Below, piece after piece: positions 25,440-33,538 of a stretch of DNA of 38,122 nt (within the stretch, counting starts at the first letter, position 1; each line of letters opens with the position of its first letter). The notes beneath the pieces were generated by a model. It was not told the DNA's origin. It worked only from the letters and a program-made list of their open reading frames with translations, and searched no databases. The position numbers and the translations under genes are program-made. The stretch covers positions 1 to 38,122 of the forward strand of contig LJUI01000022.1 of assembly GCA_001303705.1 (NCBI GenBank), given 5' to 3'. The DNA comes from a candidate division TA06 bacterium SM23_40. GTDB taxonomy: Bacteria > LJUI01 > SM1-40.

Positions 25440-25565
25440 TATAGTGGTAGGTTGAGCGGACACGAGTGAGCAACATAAGGCGCTCGACAGGAATCGGCAC
25501 AGGAAGGAAAGGTCTGCTCCCGGTTTTGGAGCGCCAGCCAACCTCTCAAGAAGGGGGAAACAGCC

Positions 25566-27218
25566 ATGACTGCACAGAAGAACCTCACCACCTCGGGACA
25601 GATCCTGGGGGCAGGATTGCTCGTCGCGCTGCTGGCGCTCTGTTCGCCCGTCGGAGCCCAGCCACTACTGCGCGTCTGCCCGACCCAGTTCGACGTGACG
25701 GTCTCCGAGGAAGACACAGTCGCCGAGATGATGCTCGTCGCCAATGATGGGTACGACGTGCTCACGTTCGACATCACTCCCGATGTCACGTGGGCATGGG
25801 ATGAGCCGTCCTCGGGCACCCTCTATCCCGGCGACAGCACTTTCGTCACGGTCTACTTCAGCTCCGTGGGTCTCACCCCGGGCGAGCACTGGGGGTTCAA
25901 CTTCATCGATCACAACGACCCCTTCCATCCTCACCCGTGGCCGATCCCGAAGCACTTCGTCTTCGTCGTCCGGACCATCACCATGATTACCGGTGTGCCG
26001 GACGAGAATCAGCCTCCCGCGGGTCTCTTCCCGCAGGGGGGCGTCTTCACGAACTTCTGCGCGCCCACTGCTGCAGCCAACATCGTCAGCTTCTGGGACG
26101 AGTACCGCGTCAATCCAGGGGCGATCAAGGTGCTCAACTGCTGGCAGCCGTGCTACGCGATCGGCCGGATCAACGACTGCGCGAAGCGCAAGGAGGCGGC
26201 CGACTACATCGGGTGGTTCATGGATACGAACAACCAGGGCGACCCGGTTCGCATGAACGGCACAGTCTTTCCGGCGGCCATGGGTACATTCAATGGCGAC
26301 GTCGGGCCCGGTCTGACGAACTTCGTCTCCTGGGAGGGGACCTACCCGAACCTCCCGGACACCGCCGGAGTGTGCAAACAGGGGTACAACTGGACCGTCA
26401 CTCCGTTCTACGGTCCGGATCCCGAGCAGGCCTGGGAGTTCTACAAGGCCGAGATCGATTCAGGGCGGCCTCTCCTCACCAGCTTTCTGTACTGGAATCC
26501 GGTTCCTGAGGGGAAGCGGCAGAAGGCGACCGACGCCGCATCGCTCTGGGAAGACGAGTGGGTCGACTACTACACCTGGGGCAATGCGGTCAATGCGTCG
26601 GGCGCTCCTGACCCAGTAGAGCAGTGGAACTGGTACGAAGAAGAGCAGGGGATCGGGCACATGGTGACGGGTGTCGGATATGCAACCGACAATCTCGGAA
26701 ACAGGTGGGCGATCGTACACGACAACTGGCCCACTACACCGCGCAACATCGCCATCCCCTGGGCCAACTGGGCGGCCAACTTCCGCGTGTTGCCCGATGT
26801 GACCCCGAACGTCCACTGCGTCGTCTCGCCGATGCAGCGGTCGGTGCCGAAGGGTGCTACGCTCGATTTCTCGGTCGGGTACCACAACAACACGCAGGCG
26901 GCGCAGAACTTCCGGATCAAGATCATGGCGTACTTGCCCGGGAGCACGAATCCGGCCAAGACGTATGCGACCGGCGGCGGTAATCCCGATCCGACCCTGC
27001 AGGCCGGTACCTCGATGACACGCTACTATGCGCTCGATGTGCCGAACATCCCGCAGGTCCAGCCGGTGAGCGGGTACGTGATCAAGGTGGCAGTCTATCA
27101 GCCTCCACAGGCTCTGAACCCGATCGCCAGTGACTGCTTCTGTTTCTCGGTCACGCAGCCGATGAGCAGCATGCCGCTGAACGGACCCGAGTGGGCAATC
27201 CGGCCGCTCGGCATGTAG
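25566..27218 (+). CDS. Secreted C39-like papain-fold protein
   Basis: 550 residues. Signal peptide about 1-31 (VALLALCSPVGAQ). Residues about 37-135 form an Ig-like strand-rich domain with a choice-of-anchor look (FDVTVSEEDTVAEMMLV, TLYPGDSTFVTVYF). The peptidase-like domain follows, with the Cys in NFCAPTAAANIVSFW (C165), His in GHMVTGVGYATD (H365) and Asp/Asn in AIVHDNWPTT (386-387). That is the Cys-His-Asp order of the C39_2 group. The C-terminal about 130 residues are again strand-rich. The spacing between Cys and His is long, with a large insert rich in Trp and Cys. Target unknown. AAGGGGG lies ahead of the ATG. Confidence 0.85.
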   Translation: MTAQKNLTTSGQILGAGLLVALLALCSPVGAQPLLRVCPTQFDVTVSEEDTVAEMMLVANDGYDVLTFDITPDVTWAWDEPSSGTLYPGDSTFVTVYFSSVGLTPGEHWGFNFIDHNDPFHPHPWPIPKHFVFVVRTITMITGVPDENQPPAGLFPQGGVFTNFCAPTAAANIVSFWDEYRVNPGAIKVLNCWQPCYAIGRINDCAKRKEAADYIGWFMDTNNQGDPVRMNGTVFPAAMGTFNGDVGPGLTNFVSWEGTYPNLPDTAGVCKQGYNWTVTPFYGPDPEQAWEFYKAEIDSGRPLLTSFLYWNPVPEGKRQKATDAASLWEDEWVDYYTWGNAVNASGAPDPVEQWNWYEEEQGIGHMVTGVGYATDNLGNRWAIVHDNWPTTPRNIAIPWANWAANFRVLPDVTPNVHCVVSPMQRSVPKGATLDFSVGYHNNTQAAQNFRIKIMAYLPGSTNPAKTYATGGGNPDPTLQAGTSMTRYYALDVPNIPQVQPVSGYVIKVAVYQPPQALNPIASDCFCFSVTQPMSSMPLNGPEWAIRPLGM

Positions 27219-27264
27219 CGGAGTACTCTCTCTCTGCGTCAGAGGGATCGCCTTCAACTCAGCT

Positions 27265-27317
27265 GCCCCTGGCCTCCACAGCTTCCCAGCCGTGGGGCGC
27301 CAGGGGCGCGTCTTTCT
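27265..27317 (+). terminator. Terminator-like hairpin after the C39-like gene
   Basis: GCCCCTGGC (27265-27273) pairs with GCCAGGGGC (27299-27307), with an inner CCAC/GTGG pair, followed by GCGTCTTTCTG. The T tract is short, so it is a moderate candidate. Confidence 0.6.
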
Positions 27318-27406
27318 GTACGCCGCGGTGCCAGGCCCATGACAGCGAAGCTTCCGGAGGGGGATACGATGAACTTGAGAGATCCCACAGTTGGCCGCAA
27401 AACCGC

Positions 27407-27435
27407 TTGACGCCCCACTCCAGATCTGGTATAGT
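27407..27435 (+). promoter_or_regulatory. Sigma-70-type promoter for smc-ftsY
   Basis: TTGACG (27407-27412), 17-base spacer, TATAGT (27430-27435). Expected start near 27442, a leader of about 67 bases to the smc ATG. Confidence 0.82.
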
Positions 27436-27508
27436 GGCGCCCAAGTATTCCCCAAGATGTGGTGGCCATCTCGGAGAGCTTCTCCACGATCGCTGAGGGG
27501 GAGATTAT

Positions 27509-30500
27509 ATGGAACTGAAGCGGCTTGTGATCTCCGGGTTCAAGTCTTTCGTCGACAGGACCGAACTGTCCCTGGGAACCGGCGTGACCGCACTCGTCGG
27601 GCCGAATGGGTGCGGCAAGACGAATGTTGCGGAGGCGATTCGGTGGGCGCTCGGCGAACAGAATGCGCGGATACTGCGCGGCGAGCGGATGGAGGACTTG
27701 ATCTTCAATGGCACGAGAGAGCGGCCCCCCGTCGGCATGGCAGAGGTGACGCTCACCTTCACGAACGAGCAGGGCCTTCTGCCGATCGACTTCGAGGAAG
27801 TCGAGATCAGCCGACGGTTGTACCGCTCGGGCGAGAGCGAGTACCTGATCAACCGGTCGCCGTGCCGTCTGCGCGACGTCACCGATCTCATAGTTGGGAC
27901 GGGAGCTGGACCTCACGCCTACGCGATTTTCGAGCAGAGGATGGTCGAGGCGTTACTCAGTTCCGATCCGGCCCAGCGTCGGGCGATGTTCGAACAGGCG
28001 GCGGGGATCGCGAAATATCATGCTCAGAAACACCTGACTCTGCGCAAGCTCAAGACGACGCAGCAGGATCTCCATCGCGTGGAAGATCTGGTCGCTGAGG
28101 TCGAGAAGCTGGTTCGATCGCTCTCGCGCCAGGCGAAGGCGGCGGCGCGGTATGGCGGACGAAAGGAGGAACTCCGCAAGCTGGTGATGGAACGGTATCG
28201 CCGGCGCCATCACGATGTGATCGCAGCAGCACGTGCCCTCGAGGGAGAGCTGTCGGAAGCGCAGGCACGACGGGACGAGAGGATGCAGTGGATCGCTGCC
28301 CGCACCGATGAACTCGTCGCATGGAAAGAGCATCACGATGTGATCGTTCAGCGGCGGACGCAGGCCCAGGACCGAGCCGCAGTACTGACCTCCGCGATGC
28401 AGCGGGCAGAGGAACAGTTGCTCGTTCTCAGGGAGCGCCAGTTGGCGTGTGATGAACGTCGCGAGCGTTCGACCGAGGCGACCGCCCGGCTCCGCCGGCG
28501 CCTCGCGGAGGTGAAGAATGAAGCCCGGAGTCTCGACCGGGAATCGAAGGCCGTGAGGGAGCGCCGAACGGCAGGAGCTACCCATCTGAGAGATTTGAGT
28601 TCCGAGCTGTCGGTCGTGGAGAGCCAGCTCGCCGGACGGCGCGCGCTCGCGTCAAGGATGAAGACGCAGCTCGGTGAACTTCTGAAGCGGGAGTCGGAGC
28701 GGAGGGCCGAGTTGAGCGAGGTTGCGGCGAAGACTGACGCAGCGGCCGCTCAGCGGGAGTTCCTCGCTGCCGAGGTATCGCGCCTCGCGGATGAGGTGTC
28801 GGGGACGGCAACGCGGGTGAGTGACGTGCGGGAGGAGCTGCGACAGGAGAGGGAGAAGGCAGACGACGTTGCCGCCCGATCCGAGCGCCTGCGGCGCACG
28901 AGGGAGGAACTTCAGGCCCAGCTCGAACGGGTGAACGGCGAGAGAGAGGCGGTGTCGCGGGAACTCTCGGCACGCAAGGCGGAGTTGGAGACTCAGGAGC
29001 GGGCCCGGCAGCAGCACGAGGGGATGGGCCGGGGAGTCCATGCGGTTCTCGTCTCGCCGCTCGCCGGCGATGCGCTCATCGGCGTTCTCGCCGACATGAT
29101 CAAGGTTCCGGCCGAATTCGAGCGGGCGATCGAGGGAGCTCTGGCCCACAGGCTGCAGTACGTCGTGGCGCGCGCACGCGGAGAGATCAGAGATGCCGTC
29201 CGATATCTTCGGAAGCATGGACGGGGGCGGGCAAGTTTCGTGACGCTTGGCGCCGAGAATGGAGATAGGCCTCGAGAGCTCCCGCCGGAGCTGGCGTCTG
29301 AAGGCGGCGTGGTCGGGCTGGCGCGGGATCTCGTCGAGTGCGAGGAATCCCTCCGCGGCCTGATCGCCTCTGTGCTGCGGGACGTCGTCGTGGTGAAGGA
29401 CTTCGATCTCGCGTGGCAGCTCGCCGATCGATATGCTGAGTGGAGCTTCGTGACGCTGAAGGGTGATCTGATCGAGCGTGGCGGCATAGTCACCGGAGGC
29501 AGCACGGTCGAACCCGACCTGGTAGCGCGCCGCAGGAGGGGGGAAGAGCTGCGGACCAGGGTTGAGGCGCTCGCGGCGGGGGTGACCGCGCTCGAGAGAG
29601 AAGGAGCTGATCTCCGTCGCCGGCTCGAGGAGAATGATCGGGAGATCGAAGGACACGAGAATGGGGTCCGTCTCTACAGTCTCAAGCTGGCGGAACTCGA
29701 GCAGCGGATCGCCGGGTTAGCGGAAAGGGAGAGGCAGCTGAGGGACAAACAGCGCGTCGTCCAGGGCGAGTTGGGCGGGGTGACAGCCCGCTCGGAGGAG
29801 CTGCTCGCCGAAAAGGGTCGTCTCGATGAGATCGTCCGGCGGCTCGGGGAGGATCTGGCTGCGTTGGAGCGCGATGCCGCTGCCGAGGACGTGCGGGTCC
29901 GCGGCCTGGCTGAACGTCGCACGCAGCTCTCGCAGGGAATCGACGAGTGTAACATCCGCGTCATTCGATTCGACGGTCAGCTCGAGCGCCTTGTGGCCGG
30001 TGTTGAGAGGGCGAACAAGGCGGCGGCTGAGATCATCGGCGAGCTCGGACAAGTGGAGAAGGACGGTGCCGAGGCGCTCGAGTCCACCGAGCAACTGAAC
30101 GAGCTCATCGGTGAGACACGGAGCGAGGTCTCTAGGCTCAAGGGCGAGCAGACCGAGGCAGGCCAGGCGGTGGAACGGCTGGACGAGGAGGCGCGGGATT
30201 GGTCGAGGAAGATCGAGCAGGGCCGCGCTGAGCTGGAGGAGGCCAGACAGGCGCTCACCGAGGCGACGGAGCATGCGCACCGGCTCAGGATGCAGGCGCT
30301 GGAGCGGGAGATGGAGCGGAAGTCTCTGGAGGAACGTGTGCGGGACGAGCATGGCGACGTCGCGCTCGCCGACCTCGAACCCCTTCCCGAGCTCTCGGGA
30401 GAAGAGTTGGGCAACCAGATCGAGACGTTGACGCGGTTGATCGGGAGGATGGAACCGGTGAATATGCTCGCGGTCGAGGAGCATCGGCGTGAACGTGAGC

Positions 30501-31069
30501 GGCTCGATCACCTGGTGATTCAACGAGCGGATCTGGTTGAGGCGCGGAAGACGCTCGGTGAGACGGTGCGGAAGCTCGATCGGACAGCGCGAACTCAGTT
30601 TCTCGAAACCTTCGACGCTGTGCAGCAAAACTTCCGCTCGATATTCGAGCGGCTGTTTGAGGGCGGGTATGCCGATATCAGGATCGAGGAGGGAGTCGAC
30701 CCACTGGAGGCACACATAGAGATCGTGGCGAGGCCGCGGGGCAAGCGGTTGAGCCGGATCGAGCTCCTCTCCGGGGGAGAGCGCGCTCTCGTTGCGATTG
30801 GACTCCTGTTTGCCTTCTACCTCGTCAAGCCGTCTCCCTTCTGCCTGCTCGATGAAATCGATGCCCCGCTCGACGACATGAATATCGGCCGGTTTACGGC
30901 ACTGGTGAAGGAGCTGAGTGAGCGTACGCAGTTTGCGATCATCACCCATAATAAGCGGACGATGGAGATCGCCGACTGCCTGTATGGCATCACGATGCAG
31001 GAGCCGGGTGTTTCAAAGGTCGTCTCCGTGCGGTTCGGTGGCGATGGCAACGGCGGGGAGCCGGAGTAG
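27509..31069 (+). CDS. smc: Chromosome segregation protein SMC
   Basis: 1186 residues, the usual length. Walker A GPNGCGKTN near residue 32 in the N-terminal head, long coiled coil about 165-500, hinge about 510-665 (GVHAVLVSPLAGDALIGVL and GGIVTGGST), second coiled coil about 670-1000, and C-terminal head with the ABC signature LLSGGERALVAIGLLFAF, Walker B FCLLDEIDAPLDD and the switch His in FAIITHNKRTM. SMC dimers with ScpA and ScpB load on DNA and organise and segregate the chromosome; scpAB are not in the window. GAGGGGGAG precedes the ATG. ftsY follows 14 bases later, a common pairing. Confidence 0.97.
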   Translation: MELKRLVISGFKSFVDRTELSLGTGVTALVGPNGCGKTNVAEAIRWALGEQNARILRGERMEDLIFNGTRERPPVGMAEVTLTFTNEQGLLPIDFEEVEISRRLYRSGESEYLINRSPCRLRDVTDLIVGTGAGPHAYAIFEQRMVEALLSSDPAQRRAMFEQAAGIAKYHAQKHLTLRKLKTTQQDLHRVEDLVAEVEKLVRSLSRQAKAAARYGGRKEELRKLVMERYRRRHHDVIAAARALEGELSEAQARRDERMQWIAARTDELVAWKEHHDVIVQRRTQAQDRAAVLTSAMQRAEEQLLVLRERQLACDERRERSTEATARLRRRLAEVKNEARSLDRESKAVRERRTAGATHLRDLSSELSVVESQLAGRRALASRMKTQLGELLKRESERRAELSEVAAKTDAAAAQREFLAAEVSRLADEVSGTATRVSDVREELRQEREKADDVAARSERLRRTREELQAQLERVNGEREAVSRELSARKAELETQERARQQHEGMGRGVHAVLVSPLAGDALIGVLADMIKVPAEFERAIEGALAHRLQYVVARARGEIRDAVRYLRKHGRGRASFVTLGAENGDRPRELPPELASEGGVVGLARDLVECEESLRGLIASVLRDVVVVKDFDLAWQLADRYAEWSFVTLKGDLIERGGIVTGGSTVEPDLVARRRRGEELRTRVEALAAGVTALEREGADLRRRLEENDREIEGHENGVRLYSLKLAELEQRIAGLAERERQLRDKQRVVQGELGGVTARSEELLAEKGRLDEIVRRLGEDLAALERDAAAEDVRVRGLAERRTQLSQGIDECNIRVIRFDGQLERLVAGVERANKAAAEIIGELGQVEKDGAEALESTEQLNELIGETRSEVSRLKGEQTEAGQAVERLDEEARDWSRKIEQGRAELEEARQALTEATEHAHRLRMQALEREMERKSLEERVRDEHGDVALADLEPLPELSGEELGNQIETLTRLIGRMEPVNMLAVEEHRRERERLDHLVIQRADLVEARKTLGETVRKLDRTARTQFLETFDAVQQNFRSIFERLFEGGYADIRIEEGVDPLEAHIEIVARPRGKRLSRIELLSGGERALVAIGLLFAFYLVKPSPFCLLDEIDAPLDDMNIGRFTALVKELSERTQFAIITHNKRTMEIADCLYGITMQEPGVSKVVSVRFGGDGNGGEPE

Positions 31070-31083
31070 GGAGATGTGAATCG

Positions 31084-32109
31084 ATGGTCCTTTCGGTTCT
31101 CGGGAAATTCAAGGGGTCGCTGCGCCGCACGAGAGAGCAGCTGAAGAGCGGTCTCGAACGGGTGCTGCGCGGGAGAGCGCGCATCGATGATGACCTGTTC
31201 GAGGAGCTGGGCGAGATCCTGATCAGCGCCGATGTCGGGGTAGCGGCGAGCGAGAGGATTCTCGACCGGGTGAAGTCCCGGGTGCGCTCGAACGGGGTGG
31301 ACGACCCGGGTGAGATTCCGCGGCTCCTCCAGGAGGAGATCGAGGAGATATTGGAGGCGGCCTCTCGGCGCCTGACCGCTCCGGAGAAGAGGCCTCCGGG
31401 GGAGAGGCCTCGGTGGGAGAGGCCGGAGGCCGGCGAAGGTGCCGACGAAGTTCCGGTGACGGAGGCGTCGATGGCGGCGAAAGAGGGGACGGGCGGTCCA
31501 AGGGTGATGATGGTCGTCGGTGTCAACGGAACGGGAAAGACGACGACGATCGGGAAACTGGCCAAGCGGTATGTGGATGAAGGGCAGCGTGTGCTCGTCG
31601 CGGCGTGTGACACGTATCGTGCTGCAGCGGCCGAGCAGCTTCAGATCTGGGCAGATCGGGCCGGCGTGGAGATGGTGGGCTCACATAGCGGGGCCGACCC
31701 TGCGTCGGTCGCATACGATGCACTCTCGAGTACTGTCGCCAGGGGAGGCGATGTGCTGCTCATCGACACTGCCGGCAGGCTGCATACGAGGACGCCGCTG
31801 ATGGAGGAGTTGCGCAAGATGAAGCGGGTCCTCGCCCGCCTTCATCCCGGTGCACCGCACGACACACTGCTCGTCCTCGATGCGACGACAGGACAGAACG
31901 GCCTGTCCCAGTGTCGTCTGTTCCACGAGGCCCTTGACCTGACCGGGATCGTCCTGGCGAAGCTCGATGGGACCGCGAGGGGAGGGATTGTGATCGCCGC
32001 GGCGGAGGAGCTGGGTATACCGGTACGGTATGTGGGAACGGGAGAGACGATCGCTGATATCGCGGAGTTCGACCCTCGTTCGTTTGCCGCCGCGCTGTTT
32101 TCGGACTGA
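31084..32109 (+). CDS. ftsY: Signal recognition particle receptor FtsY
   Basis: 341 residues: N domain about 1-95, then the GTPase G domain with G1 GVNGTGKTTT (about 146-155), DTYRAAAAEQL, G3 DTAGRLHT, DATTGQNGL and G4 LAKLDGTARGG, ending GTGETIADIAEFD. FtsY brings ribosome-SRP complexes to the membrane translocon. Between N and G domains lies an unusual charged, Pro-rich linker (about residues 98-139) encoded partly by a 15-bp tandem repeat. The long acidic N-terminal region of some FtsY proteins is absent. The last seven codons, stop included, form the first unit of a 21-bp repeat that continues beyond the gene. Confidence 0.96.
   Translation: MVLSVLGKFKGSLRRTREQLKSGLERVLRGRARIDDDLFEELGEILISADVGVAASERILDRVKSRVRSNGVDDPGEIPRLLQEEIEEILEAASRRLTAPEKRPPGERPRWERPEAGEGADEVPVTEASMAAKEGTGGPRVMMVVGVNGTGKTTTIGKLAKRYVDEGQRVLVAACDTYRAAAAEQLQIWADRAGVEMVGSHSGADPASVAYDALSSTVARGGDVLLIDTAGRLHTRTPLMEELRKMKRVLARLHPGAPHDTLLVLDATTGQNGLSQCRLFHEALDLTGIVLAKLDGTARGGIVIAAAEELGIPVRYVGTGETIADIAEFDPRSFAAALFSD
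31386..31430 (+). repeat. 15-bp x3 in-frame tandem repeat inside ftsY
   Basis: Three units (31386-31400, 31401-31415, 31416-31430) share GAGAGGCC or close to it, with GGCC exactly 15 bases apart (31391, 31406, 31421). They encode related five-residue blocks rich in Glu-Arg-Pro in the linker between the N and G domains. Confidence 0.7.
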
Positions 32110-32256
32110 GCCGCGCTGTTTGCGCATTGAGCTGCCTCGCTTTCGGACCGAGCTGCCCCGTTTTCGGACTGAGCCGCGCTGTTTTCGGACCGAGCTGCCC
32201 CGTTTTCGGACTGAGCCGCGCTCTTTTCTGACTGTCAGGCCCGGTTTGCGGAATGA
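32089..32256 (+). repeat. 21-bp tandem repeat, 8 units, starting in the ftsY 3' end
   Basis: Units begin at 32089, 32110, 32131, 32152, 32173, 32194, 32215 and 32236 with no indel. Unit 1 is the last seven ftsY codons including TGA. Units 1, 2, 5 and 7 start GCCGCGCT; units 3, 4 and 6 start GCTGCC. Units 1, 2, 4, 6 and 8 end in an in-frame TGA, while 3 and 5 end in CGA. Units 4 and 6 are identical. The last two are the most diverged. No spacers, so this is not CRISPR. Confidence 0.92.
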
Positions 32257-32298
32257 CACGCCGGCCGTGACATAGATGTAGAAAAAACTCGTCGAGTA

Positions 32299-32341
32299 TT
32301 GATCGCCGTCGGCAGGCCGGGCAGAGGCTGCCGGCAATCAA
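32299..32341 (+). repeat. Imperfect inverted repeat in the ftsY-rrf2 gap
   Basis: TTGATCGCCG-(T)-CGGCAGG (32299-32316) can pair with CTGCCGGCAATCAA (32328-32341) with a small bulge and a mismatch. There is no T run after it, so I do not call it a terminator. The gap 32110-32650 otherwise holds two tandem repeats and a promoter; I see no convincing gene there. Confidence 0.45.
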
Positions 32342-32413
32342 CAGGTGATGACGAATCGGGCGGCCGGGGCCGATCGCAGGGAGCTGTTGCACGAGGATCT
32401 GCTGCAGACGCAG

Positions 32414-32469
32414 CCTTGGAGAGAGGGCCCCGGACAGGGGTCCCTGGACAGGGGACCCTGGAGAGGGAT
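32414..32469 (+). repeat. 14-bp x4 tandem repeat
   Basis: Four units without indels start at 32414, 32428, 32442 and 32456: CCTTGGAGAGAGGG, CCCCGGACAGGGGT, CCCTGGACAGGGGA and CCCTGGAGAGGGAT. Pattern CCYYGGASAGRGGN. The middle units are near-palindromic and could form a hairpin. Confidence 0.85.
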
Positions 32470-32573
32470 CCTACATAAGGGGCCTTTCTGGATAGTCGCG
32501 CTCTCGCCCGGCGCCGGGCCCGCCCGGGATGCCGTCGTCTGGATTTCTTCGTGTGGTGGGGGAGTCGCCTTTC

Positions 32574-32602
32574 TTGACAAAGATGAGCTATTAAGGTAGA
32601 TT
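32574..32602 (+). promoter_or_regulatory. Sigma-70-type promoter for the Rrf2 gene
   Basis: TTGACA (32574-32579), 17-base spacer, TAGATT (32597-32602). Expected start near 32609, about 42 bases before the ATG. Confidence 0.8.
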
Positions 32603-32650
32603 TCGCCTGAGCAGTGAACATCAGGGGAGGGTCTTGAGAGGGGAACGTCT

Positions 32651-33094
32651 ATGCGCTTGACGAGAGGGGCCGATTACGGTATCCGTTGTATTCTCTATCT
32701 GGCCAAGCAAGGCGGTGAGAGGGCAGTCCTGCTGCGAGATATCTCGCAGGCTGAGGAAGTGCCCCAGAGCTTTCTCGCCAAGATATTCCATACGCTCGGA
32801 AAGGCGGGGCTCGTCAAATCGCGCCGGGGCGCAAACGGGGGATTCTTTCTCGCAAGACCGGCCGACCGGATCACCCTCAGGGAGCTTATTGAGGCTCTGG
32901 AAGGCCCGATCGCGCTGAACATGTGCCTCATCCGAGAGGGTGAGTGTGACCGCTCGGACGTATGCCCGGTGCATCCGGTATGGGTTGAGGCGCAAGAGCG
33001 CATGCTTGAGGTGCTGGAGCGGGCGACGGTGGCTCAACTCGTCGAGAAATCGGCTCCCTCGCCGCGCTCGCGCTCTCGACGCCGACGTTCGTAA
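32651..33094 (+). CDS. Rrf2-family transcriptional regulator with three Fe-S-type cysteines
   Basis: 147 residues. Winged helix-turn-helix at the N-terminus (LTRGADYGIRCILYLA, then VPQSFLAKIFHTLGKAGLVKSRRGANGGFFLA). C92, C99 and C105 in CLIREGECDRSDVC match the position and near-spacing of the IscR cluster cysteines, so it probably binds a [2Fe-2S] or [4Fe-4S] cluster and senses iron-sulfur status, oxygen or NO. The end is an Arg/Ser-rich tail. GAGGGG precedes the ATG. No isc or suf genes lie next to it; a ferredoxin lies two genes downstream. Confidence 0.92.
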   Translation: MRLTRGADYGIRCILYLAKQGGERAVLLRDISQAEEVPQSFLAKIFHTLGKAGLVKSRRGANGGFFLARPADRITLRELIEALEGPIALNMCLIREGECDRSDVCPVHPVWVEAQERMLEVLERATVAQLVEKSAPSPRSRSRRRRS

Positions 33095-33236
33095 GCCCGT
33101 CCAATTCTGGATGATTCAATTGAAGACCCGCCGCTGAGGCCCGGCGATTCTCTCCAGGCGCGATCCAGGCCCCGGCGTGATCGCAGATCGAACGCGGTCC
33201 GGGGTCCGACGCGATTGTGCGTCGAGCGCGATAGCT

Positions 33237-33388
33237 GATCCGAGGCGGTCGCGGGTCTGATGCAGCACTGGGCGCAACGCCATCGTTGATCGGACGCGGT
33301 CGCTGGTCTGATGTGGCACCGGGCGCAACGCTATCGTTGATCCGACGCGGTCGCGGGTCCATGCCGCGCCGGGCGCAACCCCATCGTT
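33237..33388 (+). repeat. 51-bp degenerate tandem repeat, 3 clear units in a longer array
   Basis: Units at 33237-33287, 33288-33338 and 33339-33388 (the last one base shorter), each beginning GATCCGA/GATCGGA and ending ATCGTT. Diverged copies flank them, from about 33180 to 33480 (GTCCGACGCGAT occurs at 33205-33216 and again near 33441). The 51-bp unit looks like three 17-bp sub-repeats. The array fills most of the 444-base gap before thiD; I see no gene or promoter in it. Confidence 0.8.
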
Positions 33389-33538
33389 GATGGGACGCGA
33401 TCCCGGGTACGACACGGTCGCGGACGCAAGGCGGTCCACGGTCCGACGCGATTCTGAGCCCCATGCGGTCCTCGCCCCGACGCGACCATGGATCGTGGAG
33501 ACGCGCATCTTGTGTACCCAGGCGAGGGAGGAGTCCCC

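Noticed and set aside
29717-30949. Long minus-strand frame (410 codons) inside smc
   Set aside because: Lies wholly antisense to clearly conserved SMC coding sequence; a by-product of GC-rich codon use.
32089-32256. The 21-bp array as a CRISPR-like array
   Set aside because: Units abut without spacers, begin in the ftsY gene and no cas genes are near.
31681-32337. Minus-strand open frame with repeated Arg-Lys-Gly blocks
   Set aside because: Its repeats are only the antisense reading of the 21-bp array and of ftsY; no ribosome site or family pattern.
32345-32599. Small plus-strand frame of 84 codons before rrf2
   Set aside because: Covers the 14-bp repeat and the rrf2 -35, has no ribosome site and no recognisable features.
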